Assembly (NCBI GenBank): GCA_937941715.1
Contig: CALDGX010000247.1
Coordinates: 1 to 26,950 of the forward strand
Origin: an uncultured Chloracidobacterium sp.
Lineage (GTDB): Bacteria > Acidobacteriota > Blastocatellia > Pyrinomonadales > Pyrinomonadaceae
Direction: 5' to 3'
DNA length: 26,950 nucleotides
Under the pieces are notes generated by a model. It made no database searches, was not told where the DNA came from, and worked only from the letters and a program-made list of their open reading frames with translations. Below, in pieces: positions 1 through 7,660 of the stretch. Numbering within the stretch: position 1 is the first letter of the stretch; each line of letters begins with the position of its first letter. The translations under genes were made by a program, and so were the position numbers.

Positions 1-1
1 G

Positions 2-1912
2 CAAAGCGGATTGATCGATATCCTGTTTGTGCCGGGCGGTAAGATCGCGGCCGTAATGTACAGCGACTACGGGTACGTTAAGATCGCCAGATTTCAATCG
101 AACGGGCAGGCGGATGTGACATTTGGAGTTCAAGGGCTGCTCACGATCCCGGCCCCGAATTTCCGGGTTTTCGATGCCGCCGTGCTCGCTGACGGCAAGA
201 TCCTGTTGGCCGGGTCGTACTTTCCGGGCGGGAACGCAGTAGATTTTTTTGTGACCCGGCTAAATCCCGACGGGTCGCCCGACACGACCTTTGGAAACGC
301 CGGCATCTTTACGGTCAATCAGGGTACATACGACCAAATAAACAGGATCGTGATCCAGCCTGACGGCAAGATCGTCGGGGCCGGTTACACGTCCGACGCG
401 GGCGGTTATCAGGCGGTAATAAGATTGAACTCAAACGGTACGCCTGACACGAGCTTTAACGGCGGAATGGCTTTTTTCCGATTTCCGCTCTACCCGCACT
501 CGTCACCGCGCCAGCTCCAAACGGTCAGGATACTCGGCGACGGCAGTATCCTTACCGCCGCACCGATCAACTTTGCCCATCCGACCGGCATTGCTCTCGG
601 CGTCGGCATTGCGCGGCTGACACCGACAGGGCAGTTGGACGAAACATTTGGGACTCAGGGAACGTCACTCGCTTCGCGGCCCGCACCGAATGGGTACAAC
701 GAGAACGTCGACCTGGAACTGATGGCTGCAGGGCGTTTTGTCGCGGCGTACACGTCAGGCGTTACGGTGTTTGAATCGACCGGCAGCTTTGTCCGCGATC
801 TGCCTTTCGAGGCTACGTGGATCGAACGTATGCCAAACGGCAGTTTACTCGGCTCAGGTGATAATCCCTTGCCTGCCGCTCGGGTCGGCGGGATCAAGGT
901 CTATAGCGATCAGAGCGTCATCGGTCGGGCATCGACGCCGGGCCGCCCGTTTGCCGCACCGGACGGGCGGATCATAGTCGGGCGGATCGACTCAGATACC
1001 AACGAACTGGTGTTGACCGCACTGTTGCGTCTGACCTCACAGGGAACGCGAATGGCGGACTTTGACCGCGACGATAAGACCGATCTGGCAATTCAACGCT
1101 GGTCTTATTTTTTCGCCCAAAAGAGCGGCGGCGGGATCATCGCTAACCTTCAGACATTTTTTGGAGCGACCGTCATCCCAGAAATGTCGGAACAACGACG
1201 GCCGAATCTTTTGCTCGACCGCAATACAATCGTGTTCGCGCTCCGGGGCATCCCCAATGTGAGCGGCGGACTCTATCGGCGAATATCTGACACGACCGGC
1301 GAGATCTACTTCAATTCCGTGTGGGGATCGCCCGGCGACATACCGACCGGCGGCGATTTCGACGGAAATGGCCAGGTGGACATGACGGTCTTTCGACCGT
1401 CGGACGGGGTTTGGTATTCGATATTCGGCGAGAATGACCAGTTTAGATTTGTCAGCTGGGGTACGGCGGGCGACAAACCTGTTCCGGCTGATTACGATTA
1501 TGACGGCAAGACCGACTTTGCGGTATATCGCCCGTCCACCGGTACGTGGTGGATAAAGCGCAGCTCTGACGGCGGTCCGGTCGCCGTTAAGTTCGGCGTG
1601 GCCTCGGATATTCCCCTCACAGGCGATTATGATGCGGACGGCCGGGCCGATCTTACAGTCTATCGTCCGTCTGAGGGCAATTGGTATCAGTACCTGACGA
1701 CCGAGGGTTTTCGAATGATCAGATTTGGACTGGCAGGCGATATCCCGGTTCCCGGCGATTACGATGGCGACGGCCGGCACGATATCGCACTGTACCGGAG
1801 CGGCGTATGGTATCTGTTAAAGAGCCGTGATGGTTTCGCGGCCGTGATGATGCCCGCTGCGATCGGTACGACGGTTGACGATGTGCCGGTCTCGGTCCGT
1901 TACGATCAATGA
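2..1912 (+). CDS. Secreted delta-60 repeat / FG-GAP (VCBS) repeat protein, 5' end outside window
   Basis: The reading frame is open to the left edge of the window, so this is the C-terminal part (at least 636 residues) of a longer protein; the first possible start inside is a TTG at 11 with nothing marking it as a real start. The first half carries delta-60-type repeats, seen as recurring 'PDGKI...G' followed by 'LN.DG.PDTTFG' blocks (nt about 40-680). The second half, from about nt 1040, holds five FG-GAP-like repeats of about 50 residues with Ca-binding-type loops: FDRDDKTD, FDGNGQVD, YDYDGKTD, YDADGRAD, YDGDGRHD, each followed by a 'VYRPS.G.WY' strand. Such proteins are generally extracellular beta-propellers involved in adhesion or binding. 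The specific ligand cannot be read from the sequence. Repeat-family assignment is confident; function is not. Confidence 0.85.
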   Translation, partial: QSGLIDILFVPGGKIAAVMYSDYGYVKIARFQSNGQADVTFGVQGLLTIPAPNFRVFDAAVLADGKILLAGSYFPGGNAVDFFVTRLNPDGSPDTTFGNAGIFTVNQGTYDQINRIVIQPDGKIVGAGYTSDAGGYQAVIRLNSNGTPDTSFNGGMAFFRFPLYPHSSPRQLQTVRILGDGSILTAAPINFAHPTGIALGVGIARLTPTGQLDETFGTQGTSLASRPAPNGYNENVDLELMAAGRFVAAYTSGVTVFESTGSFVRDLPFEATWIERMPNGSLLGSGDNPLPAARVGGIKVYSDQSVIGRASTPGRPFAAPDGRIIVGRIDSDTNELVLTALLRLTSQGTRMADFDRDDKTDLAIQRWSYFFAQKSGGGIIANLQTFFGATVIPEMSEQRRPNLLLDRNTIVFALRGIPNVSGGLYRRISDTTGEIYFNSVWGSPGDIPTGGDFDGNGQVDMTVFRPSDGVWYSIFGENDQFRFVSWGTAGDKPVPADYDYDGKTDFAVYRPSTGTWWIKRSSDGGPVAVKFGVASDIPLTGDYDADGRADLTVYRPSEGNWYQYLTTEGFRMIRFGLAGDIPVPGDYDGDGRHDIALYRSGVWYLLKSRDGFAAVMMPAAIGTTVDDVPVSVRYDQ

Positions 1913-2101
1913 CGGGCACGATCTGAACTTTGCAGAACTGGTTGGACAACTTGCACCTGTCACCTGTAAATTCATATACCAACGGCGGGCGTCGAAAAAG
2001 TGCCCCATTCGATCATCGGGTGCAACCGCAAACTCGTCGGTCGGCATCTGTTGCTTCGAAGTAAATATCTTTACGCGAAACTATTAACTGAACTTAGAAC
2101 T

Positions 2102-2839
2102 ATGCTTAAAAACACTCTTTACGGCGCACTCTACTGTGCGGTGATCGCAATCTTTGCCGTCATGCCGACGGCGGTTAACGCGCAGGATCAGATGAATGAA
2201 GATAACCCGGTCATCGATCGCTCTGCCATTCCCGACTCGGGCGACAGCGTTAACGACTTTGTTCCAAAGGGCTGGAAAATTGAGGAGGACGTCAAGGGCG
2301 ACCTCAATGGCGACGGCATCGCTGACCACGCCCTCAAACTGATCGAAGACAAAGTCGCCGAGAGCGAAGACACGATGAACGATCGCAGCCGGGCATTGGT
2401 ACTGGTATTTGCCGACAAAGGCGGAATGCTGACCAAAGCGGCAGTGACGGACAAATTGCTCCAATGTACCGCATGCGGCGGCGCGTTTTACGGTGTCAGC
2501 GACGCTCCGGCCGTGGTCACGATCGAAAAGGGCGTCCTCGTCGTCAACCAGGATCACGGATCACGCTGGGTGACCGACGTGACGTTTCGCTTTCGATATG
2601 ATGAACAGCCGAATATGTTCATCCTCATCGGGTTTGACTATGCCGGCCGCGACCGCGGTGTAGGTGACGTTACGACCGAGAGCACCAATTACCTGACCGG
2701 TAAGCGCATCACCACCGTCAGCAAAGGAAAACGCGAGACCACCAAGACCACGATCGTCAAGAAAATGCGTTACAGCATCGAAGAGGTCTCGGCTGAGAAT
2801 TTTGAAGCTGAGGCGACAACGCGGCTCGGCCTCGACTAA
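2102..2839 (+). CDS. Secreted protein of unknown function with a DxNxDG calcium-loop motif
   Basis: This 245-residue protein begins with a Sec signal peptide (hydrophobic core about residues 8-22, likely cleavage after VNA, before QDQ). The start at 2102 is chosen because it places the signal peptide at the N-terminus; an upstream in-frame ATG at 2000 would add 34 polar residues. Residues about 64-72 read GDLNGDGIAD, an EF-hand/FG-GAP-like Ca loop, followed by alternating beta-type sequence ('RALVLVFADKGG'). One CTACGG pair of cysteines could form a disulfide. The layout resembles secreted VCBS-like 'hypothetical' proteins that report a value and follow a Ca loop, but I do not recognise a named family. 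It sits 190 bp after the repeat protein and is followed by a good terminator. Confidence 0.7.
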   Translation: MLKNTLYGALYCAVIAIFAVMPTAVNAQDQMNEDNPVIDRSAIPDSGDSVNDFVPKGWKIEEDVKGDLNGDGIADHALKLIEDKVAESEDTMNDRSRALVLVFADKGGMLTKAAVTDKLLQCTACGGAFYGVSDAPAVVTIEKGVLVVNQDHGSRWVTDVTFRFRYDEQPNMFILIGFDYAGRDRGVGDVTTESTNYLTGKRITTVSKGKRETTKTTIVKKMRYSIEEVSAENFEAEATTRLGLD

Positions 2840-2880
2840 GTGACGGCTTCGTTTTAGCGAACTTCATTGCAGTAAAGAAA

Positions 2881-2905
2881 GGGATCGGTTTCGACCGGTC
2901 CTTTT
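2881..2905 (+). terminator. Rho-independent terminator with UUCG tetraloop
   Basis: The stem GGGATCGGT (2881-2889) pairs with ACCGGTCCT (2894-2902) around a TTCG loop, with two G-U wobbles, and is followed by a short T run. It lies 41 bp after the stop of the small secreted protein, in the right place to end that transcript. Confidence 0.75.
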
Positions 2906-2997
2906 CCGTTTATCCGGATGGGACGGCAAACAGATCGCCCTCGCCCGCGGCGAAACGACAAAGACGTCGTCCTGATCGGCGGATCTGGAAAATAAGA

Positions 2998-3066
2998 AAT
3001 TCACCACCGAGGCACCGTGAGGATTAGGGAATAAGTCTCTGCGTTCTCTGTGTCTCTGTGGTGAGA
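2998..3066. repeat. Intergenic inverted repeat (CACCAC...GTGGTGA type)
   Basis: The left arm near 3000-3021 (tcaccaccgaggcaccgtga) is an imperfect reverse complement of the right arm near 3045-3066 (tctctgtgtctctgtggtga). The element abuts the carA stop codon directly. Its design (arms built of short cacagag/ctctgtg words) matches widely dispersed non-coding palindromic repeats in soil bacteria. It may also fold as an RNA hairpin at the carA 3' end. Confidence 0.55.
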
Positions 3067-4173
3067 TCAATTCCGAGTTGCGGACACAGCCATCAGATCG
3101 ATGAACCGCTCAAAGAGATACTCCGAGTCGTGCGGCCCGGGAGCCGATTCCGGGTGATACTGCACCGAAAAGACCGGCAGCGTCTTGTGACGCAGGCCGG
3201 CGACGGTGTGGTCGTTGAGGTTGATGTGCGTGACCTCGACGTCCGCGGGCAGGCTGTCGGCGTCCACAGCAAAGCCGTGGTTGTGCGCGGTGATCTCGAT
3301 CTTGCCGGTGGTCAGGTCTTTGATCGGCTGGTTGCCGCCGCGATGGCCGAATTTGAGTTTGTATGTCGATCCGCCAAACGCCGTGCCGATCAGCTGATGG
3401 CCGAGGCAGATGCCGAACATCGGCTTACCGGCTGTCGTCAGCTTCCTTACCTCGCTGACAACGTTCTGCATTGACGCCGGGTCGCCGGGGCCGTTCGATA
3501 GGAAAATGCCGTCGGGCTCGAGCGCCAGCACGTCGACGGCGGGCGTCTCGGCCGGGACGACCGTTACGCGGCAGCCAAACTTTGAAAACTCTCTCAGCGA
3601 GTTGGTCTTGACGCCAAAATCGTACGCCACGATATGAAACCGCTCGGCTCCGGATGCCGGATAGTCGTAATTCTGATCGACGGTCACGCTGGTCGCTAGT
3701 TCGCGGTTCTCCATTTCAGGCGATGCCGTGACCTTTGCGAGCAAACTGGCGGCATCGGTATCGATCGTAGAAATTCCCGCACGCATCGCACCCTTATCGC
3801 GAATGTGACGGACCAGGGCACGCGTGTCAAGGTGCTCGATACCGATTATCGAATTCGCCTTCAGGTAGTCCTGCAGCGACATCGTCGAGCGAAAGTTCGA
3901 AACGATCCGGCTCGCTTCGCGGACGACAAAGCCCTCGACCCACGGCCGCCGCGATTCGACATCTTCAGCGTTGGTGCCGTAATTGCCGATCAGCGGGTAC
4001 GTCATACAGACGATCTGCCCGGCGTAGCTTGGGTCGGTCAGGATCTCCTGATAGCCGGACATCGAGGTGTTAAAGACCATCTCGCCAAAGGTCTCGCCGT
4101 CAGCCCCAAACGACGTCCCGGTAAACGTCCGCCCGTCTTCAAGCACCAAAATTGCCTTTCTTGCCTTGTCCAT
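3067..4173 (-). CDS. carA: Carbamoyl-phosphate synthase, small (glutaminase) subunit
   Basis: This 368-residue protein has the usual CarA length. It hydrolyses glutamine and passes ammonia to CarB for carbamoyl phosphate synthesis, which feeds arginine and pyrimidine pathways in the cytoplasm. The N-terminal CPSase_sm domain (about 5-140) has the typical 'LEDGRTFTGTSFGA...GEMVFNTSMSGYQEILTDPSY' layout. The C-terminal class I glutamine amidotransferase domain (about 180-365) shows FLSNGPGDP, the nucleophile Cys256 in GICLGHQL, and the catalytic His340/Glu342 in YHPES. The ATG at 4171-4173 is preceded by a TAAAAT -10-like element. The carB partner is not in this window. Nothing is odd in the sequence. 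Confidence 0.97.
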   Translation of the reverse strand: MDKARKAILVLEDGRTFTGTSFGADGETFGEMVFNTSMSGYQEILTDPSYAGQIVCMTYPLIGNYGTNAEDVESRRPWVEGFVVREASRIVSNFRSTMSLQDYLKANSIIGIEHLDTRALVRHIRDKGAMRAGISTIDTDAASLLAKVTASPEMENRELATSVTVDQNYDYPASGAERFHIVAYDFGVKTNSLREFSKFGCRVTVVPAETPAVDVLALEPDGIFLSNGPGDPASMQNVVSEVRKLTTAGKPMFGICLGHQLIGTAFGGSTYKLKFGHRGGNQPIKDLTTGKIEITAHNHGFAVDADSLPADVEVTHINLNDHTVAGLRHKTLPVFSVQYHPESAPGPHDSEYLFERFIDLMAVSATRN

Positions 4174-4236
4174 CAGAGTTAGATTTTAGCGTATCGAGCG
4201 GAAAGCCGGAAATAAGCCCGCGAAATGCGGATAACT

Positions 4237-4655
4237 AACCACAGATGAACACAGATCAGGAAAAGAGACAGGACTCACTTTCGATGCATTTATCTGTGCC
4301 CATCCGTATTTATCTGTGGTTGGACATTTCTTTGATTTCTGTTCGAATAGAGGGCGCAAAGTTCGACCGGGGAAAAGCAGGAAATTTAACCACAGATGGA
4401 CACAGATGAACCAGATGAACACAGATCAGGAAAAGAGACATGGCTCACTTTCGATGAATCTATCTGTATCTATCCGTGTTTATCTATGTTTGAACGTCTA
4501 TTTATTTCTGTTTGAGTAGAGAGCACAAAGTTCGACCGGGAAAAGCAGGAAATTTAACCACAGATGGACACAGATAAACACAGATCAGGAAAAGAGACAG
4601 GCCTCTCTTTCGGTGAATTTATCTGTGTCTATCCGTATTTATCCGTGGTTAATTT
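4237..4655. repeat. Three tandem copies of a long palindromic intergenic repeat
   Basis: Copies lie at 4237-4321, 4388-4491 and 4556-4650. Each begins aaccacagatg(a/g)acacagat and ends with the near reverse complement (atctgtgtctatccgtatttatccgtggtt in the third copy, in pieces), with a conserved centre containing 'caggaaaagagaca'. The two spacers (4322-4387 and 4492-4555) are also homologous to one another (both contain gcaaagttcgaccgggg/gggaaaagcaggaaattt-like text), so the direct-repeat unit is about 160 bp. No coding frame is credible. Together with flanking sequence this explains the 488 bp between carA and lepB. The elements could form large hairpins in RNA or DNA. Confidence 0.85.
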
Positions 4656-4661
4656 AACTTC

Positions 4662-5411
4662 TTATCGCGCTTCGCGGGCACGAAGATCTTCGGGGTCGGG
4701 TGTCGCGGTCGGCGTTGGTTTGGGAACCGCGTTGTCGTATTCGCCGTGCTCCAAAAAGCCGACGTTCGAGGGCCGCCAATAGCGGAAAAATGCCTTTCCG
4801 TAGATATATTTTTCAGGCACCAGCCCCCAGTAACGAGAGTCAGACGAATTGTCGCGGTTGTCGCCCATCACAAAATAATGGTGCTCGTCGACCTTTTTTG
4901 CCGGCCAGCTCGGCAGCGACTGGTTATGCTCGGCGTCGAGATAATTTTCCTTAAGCTCAACGCCGTTGATGAATACGCGGCCGTTGCGCACCTCGACATT
5001 CTCGCCCGGCATACCGATGACGCGTTTTACGTAGCTCTTGTCGGGGTCATTCGGAAACCAGAATACGACAATATCGCCGCGCTCGATGTGGCCCCAGCTG
5101 ACGCTCTGTATCTTGTAATATACGAGCTTGTTGACGAGCAGACGCTCGCCGTCGTGCAACTGCGGCAGCATCGACGTGCCCTCGACCACCACCGGCTGGA
5201 CAAAGAATACGCCGAACAGGATAAATACGACGATGATCAGAAAGATGTCGCGGAGCAGCCTGAGAGCCTCGGTCCAAATGCCCTGGCGCGACTCGCTGCG
5301 GAGGCTGACAATATCGATGTCGCGATCGTCCCGCGGATCGACAGGCCCGAATGGGTGTTTATTTTTGCCGCTGAGCTCAAACATATACCGTGACGCCGTA
5401 AATGACAGCAT
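4662..5411 (-). CDS. lepB: Signal peptidase I
   Basis: This inner-membrane serine protease (about 249 residues) removes signal peptides from exported proteins. A cytoplasmic N-terminal segment (about 1-55) precedes one membrane helix (about 57-76). The catalytic Ser is in GTSMLP (residue 80-81 depending on start), and the catalytic Lys is in SYVKRVIG about 49 residues later. The box MGDNRDNSSDSRYWG is the conserved family motif. The C-terminus has a Thr/Pro-rich tail. Two starts are possible, ATG at 5411 or ATG at 5384, and neither has a clear ribosome binding site. The gene lies 32 bp downstream of the small HTH gene on the same strand, so the two could be cotranscribed. Its own product is needed for the many Sec-exported proteins in this window. 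Confidence 0.96.
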   Translation of the reverse strand: MLSFTASRYMFELSGKNKHPFGPVDPRDDRDIDIVSLRSESRQGIWTEALRLLRDIFLIIVVFILFGVFFVQPVVVEGTSMLPQLHDGERLLVNKLVYYKIQSVSWGHIERGDIVVFWFPNDPDKSYVKRVIGMPGENVEVRNGRVFINGVELKENYLDAEHNQSLPSWPAKKVDEHHYFVMGDNRDNSSDSRYWGLVPEKYIYGKAFFRYWRPSNVGFLEHGEYDNAVPKPTPTATPDPEDLRAREAR

Positions 5412-5443
5412 CAATTACACGTTAGACCTCGGCGCCGTCTTTG

Positions 5444-5713
5444 TCAAAGTTTTCGTTTGCGCCGCGGCCGTGCTCCGCCGTCTTTCGAGAGGCTTTTGAC
5501 CCACTCGAGAAACGAGTCTTCGTAAACCAGCCAGCCAAATCGCGTCGGGCGTCCGCCGACAGTTTCAAATGTACCGTTCTCGCAGAGCGAAATGAGTGAC
5601 GGTCTCGACGGCACCGGCGTAATGATGCGGTATTGTTCGATCAATCGTGAGACTTCGGTCAAACTGATCGCGGGGCGGGGTGAGAGTTCTAACAAACGTT
5701 TTGTGATAGTCAT
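5444..5713 (-). CDS. Small winged-helix / excisionase-like DNA-binding protein
   Basis: This is an 89-residue protein with an MerR/excisionase-like fold signature: ISLTEVSRLIEQ (about 15-26) as helix-turn-helix start, a middle segment 'SLISLCENGTFETVG' resembling the recognition helix and wing, then 'WLVYEDSFLEWVKSL' as the closing helix, and a strongly basic C-terminus (RPRRKRKL). The ATG at 5713 is preferred over an upstream in-frame start at 5770 because the fold begins right after it. It is transcribed away from the phage-derived module, sharing the 333-bp upstream region with it, and towards lepB. This arrangement is what a Cox/Xis-like regulator of the module would show, but a host function is equally possible. 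Confidence 0.6.
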   Translation of the reverse strand: MTITKRLLELSPRPAISLTEVSRLIEQYRIITPVPSRPSLISLCENGTFETVGGRPTRFGWLVYEDSFLEWVKSLSKDGGARPRRKRKL

Positions 5714-6046
5714 TGTGTTGAGTGTTGGTTTCAGCTTGAGTGTGATGTTACGAAAGGATGTCGCCGGCAATGTCCGTCACGGCCAGCCCGAACATTGCAT
5801 AAATATCATAAACATCATAAACATTGTAATTATCGTAAATATCATAAATATCGTAAATCGAAAGCCGGGCATTATGTATTAGTCTGGAAATGGGCCGGAT
5901 GAATCGCGGCCGCGGCGGGCCGCCTTGCCGGGCCGTCGAATGATATCGTCCATCTGTTGGAGAATATCAAACAAACGGGCAGAAATCAAATAGATCGGCA
6001 TCGCCGCCGTATCACCAGATCGAACGAACAAAACGGAGCAGAAATT
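5714..6046. other. Divergent intergenic region between HTH gene and phage-derived module
   Basis: No convincing gene is present. The region holds two direct copies of TTGAGTGT (5718-5725 and 5736-5743, 18 bp apart) just upstream of the HTH start, the 9-bp tandem repeat at 5799-5861, a GC-rich stretch at 5905-5940, and a GGAG ribosome binding site at 6035-6038 serving the endolysin-like gene. I did not find a clear sigma-70 promoter for the plus strand. Confidence 0.5.
5799..5861. repeat. AT-rich 9-bp tandem repeat (about seven units)
   Basis: Consecutive units are ataaatatc, ataaacatc, ataaacatt, gtaattatc, gtaaatatc, ataaatatc and gtaaatcg. The base composition is sharply AT-rich against GC-rich surroundings. 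The period is a multiple of three and the + strand can be read as an Ile/Asn repeat, but no credible gene encloses it. Possible roles are a regulatory spacer, iteron-like protein-binding sites or simple slippage. Confidence 0.85.
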
Positions 6047-7063
6047 ATGACATTTACACAGACCGATAAAACGAAGGCCTTTGCCATCGTCAAGACATTT
6101 GAAACGTCAGACCCGGCCGGCGACTATGCCGCCTGTGTCGTCCTGAATGACGGTGCCGGAGTTTCGTACGGCATCAGCCAGTTCACGCACCGCTCGGGTT
6201 CGCTCCTTGCGGTCGCCGAGCGATATATCGCCATGGGCGGAAAGGTCGGAGCCGACGTCATCCGCGACCGACTGCCGACGCTTCGCGACATTTCGGGGCG
6301 GGCGATCAGACAGATCGTCGCTGACCACCGTTTTCGGGCCGCTCTGCGGGCCGCAGCCGCGACCCCTGAGATGCGGGCCGCACAGTTGGCCGAGACAGAC
6401 CGCCTTTACTTCAGGCCCGCCCTGACGGCCTGTCGGCGCCTCGGGTTCGTTGAGCCGCTGAGCCTTGCGGTCATCTTCGATTCCGTTGTCCATGGGTCGT
6501 TTTATAGGGTCGCCCGCGGCGTCGCGGCCGACATCTCGGACGAACGGGCATGGATCACGGCATATGTTCGCCGCCGTGACGCCTGGCTGCTGAGCTATCC
6601 GCGGCTCGCCCCGACGCGATACCGGATGCGGTTCTTCCTCGGCCAGATCACCATCTCGAACTGGAAGCTTGAACTTCCGCTCAATGTCCACGGCGTCAGG
6701 ATCACGGCCGCAACGCTCAAGTCAGTTTCGCCCGGAGCCGTTCCCGACGAACCCGTGCCGCCGCCGGCCGGCAATAGTGTCCAGTCCGCGGTCGGCGAGC
6801 TAACAAGGAGCTACGACCGGATAGAGTCGGCGCTCAGCAACGCGGTCACGCGGGCCGACGCCGCAAAATCGCTCTGGACCACGGTCGCGGGCACGGTCTG
6901 GCAGACGTTCTGGGCGGTGGCGGCGTTTCTGGCCGGCCTGCCGCGTGAGGTCTGGATCATCTCGGCCGTCATCGCCGGAGCGTTGATGCTTGCTTATCTT
7001 TACCGCCAGATCGAACTTGGCCGCATCCGCGAAAGGGCGGCCGCCGGAGGTACACAAATATGA
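6047..7063 (+). CDS. GH46/chitosanase-like endolysin with C-terminal membrane hairpin
   Basis: The protein is 338 residues from the ATG at 6047, chosen because GGAG lies 8 bp upstream; an in-frame start at 5957 would add 30 basic residues without homology. The N-terminal domain (about 8-225) matches the GH46 pattern: a Glu (E19, in KTFETS) and an Asp (D35, in LNDGAGVSYGISQFT) lie at the spacing of the two catalytic acids. In phages this type of domain cuts cell-wall glycan. A Pro-rich linker ('VPDEPVPPPAG', about 230) leads to a helical segment and two predicted membrane helices (about 275-298 and 302-319), then a basic tail. There is no N-terminal signal peptide, so the C-terminal membrane region is the only visible clue to localisation. 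It overlaps the next gene by 4 bp (ATGA). Confidence 0.7.
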   Translation: MTFTQTDKTKAFAIVKTFETSDPAGDYAACVVLNDGAGVSYGISQFTHRSGSLLAVAERYIAMGGKVGADVIRDRLPTLRDISGRAIRQIVADHRFRAALRAAAATPEMRAAQLAETDRLYFRPALTACRRLGFVEPLSLAVIFDSVVHGSFYRVARGVAADISDERAWITAYVRRRDAWLLSYPRLAPTRYRMRFFLGQITISNWKLELPLNVHGVRITAATLKSVSPGAVPDEPVPPPAGNSVQSAVGELTRSYDRIESALSNAVTRADAAKSLWTTVAGTVWQTFWAVAAFLAGLPREVWIISAVIAGALMLAYLYRQIELGRIRERAAAGGTQI

Positions 7064-7272
7064 ACGACGCAAAGAACATCCTGATCGCCTGGCTCAGCTC
7101 GGTCAGCTGCGTCCTCGCGGCGATCGAGGTCCGAACGTGGATAACGATCGTCTCGGCGGTGGTGCTCCCGGTCATATTTTTTGTTTGCGGCAAGGCGATC
7201 GATGTCTGGCTGCAGATCTATCTTCGCCGCGGAGGTTCGCGTCCGCGGCCCGAACCGAAAGACTATGAATGA
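7060..7272 (+). CDS. Small holin-like membrane protein
   Basis: This 70-residue protein has a hydrophobic segment at about 7-22 and a longer one at about 26-48 (TWITIVSAVVLPVIFFVCG), then a basic, Arg/Pro-rich C-terminal tail. Size, two membrane segments, charged tail and position directly after the endolysin-like gene (4-bp ATGA overlap) fit a holin, which would form inner-membrane lesions. Holins lack conserved sequence, so this rests on topology and context. Confidence 0.6.
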   Translation: MNDAKNILIAWLSSVSCVLAAIEVRTWITIVSAVVLPVIFFVCGKAIDVWLQIYLRRGGSRPRPEPKDYE

Positions 7273-7660
7273 AACGACCAAAATGAAGATCGTCGCGGCC
7301 GCTTTTCTGGCGGCCGCCGTCATCGCCGCTGCCGGTTGGGCGGCGTCCGCGATACAGATCGAGCGGGCGCAGCAGAGGCTGTCAGCCGCACGGGCGGCAA
7401 CCGCCGCTGCCGAACGCGAGGCCGCAGCCCGCGAACTTGAGGCTGCCCAATATACAAAACTGATCGAACAGCTCGAACAAAAGATCGCCGATATCAGATC
7501 GGCCAACACAAAACTCGATGAAAAGCTTAAAGATAAAAAAACTACTACCCGCAATGCTCGTGCTGATGTCGAGCGTGCCCGCGGCCATCGCCCAGTCGGT
7601 GCCGTCCCCGCCGCCGAGTCCGTCTGCGAAGAGCTCGCTGCCCTCGGCCACCCGTGCTGA
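7265..7660 (+). CDS. Inner-membrane spanin-like (Rz-like) coiled-coil protein
   Basis: The protein is 131 residues from the ATG at 7265, which overlaps the holin-like stop by 8 bp; a longer in-frame start at 7181 would bury it inside the holin-like gene. An N-terminal membrane anchor (about 9-30, Ala-rich) is followed by a long charged coiled coil (about 31-92). This is the topology of Rz-type i-spanins, which span the periplasm and act after endolysin. The C-terminal 40 residues overlap the next gene in another frame and are less regular, with two Cys. Function is inferred from topology and gene order. Confidence 0.6.
   Translation: MNETTKMKIVAAAFLAAAVIAAAGWAASAIQIERAQQRLSAARAATAAAEREAAARELEAAQYTKLIEQLEQKIADIRSANTKLDEKLKDKKTTTRNARADVERARGHRPVGAVPAAESVCEELAALGHPC

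Noticed and set aside
3058..3474. Plus-strand frame overlapping the carA 3' half
   Set aside because: It is antisense to carA, which has full catalytic motifs and family length.
4237..4655. CRISPR-like appearance of repeats and spacers
   Set aside because: Only three units, the repeat is long and palindromic over its full length, and the spacers are homologous to each other.
5592..5882. Small plus-strand frame reading through the 9-bp repeat as an Ile/Asn repeat
   Set aside because: It overlaps the HTH gene antisense, has no ribosome binding site, and its repeat content is explained by the DNA tandem repeat.
7518..7600. Lipoprotein signal (true Rz1-type o-spanin)
   Set aside because: There is no Cys in the first 50 residues at a lipobox position; the site looks like signal peptidase I cleavage.
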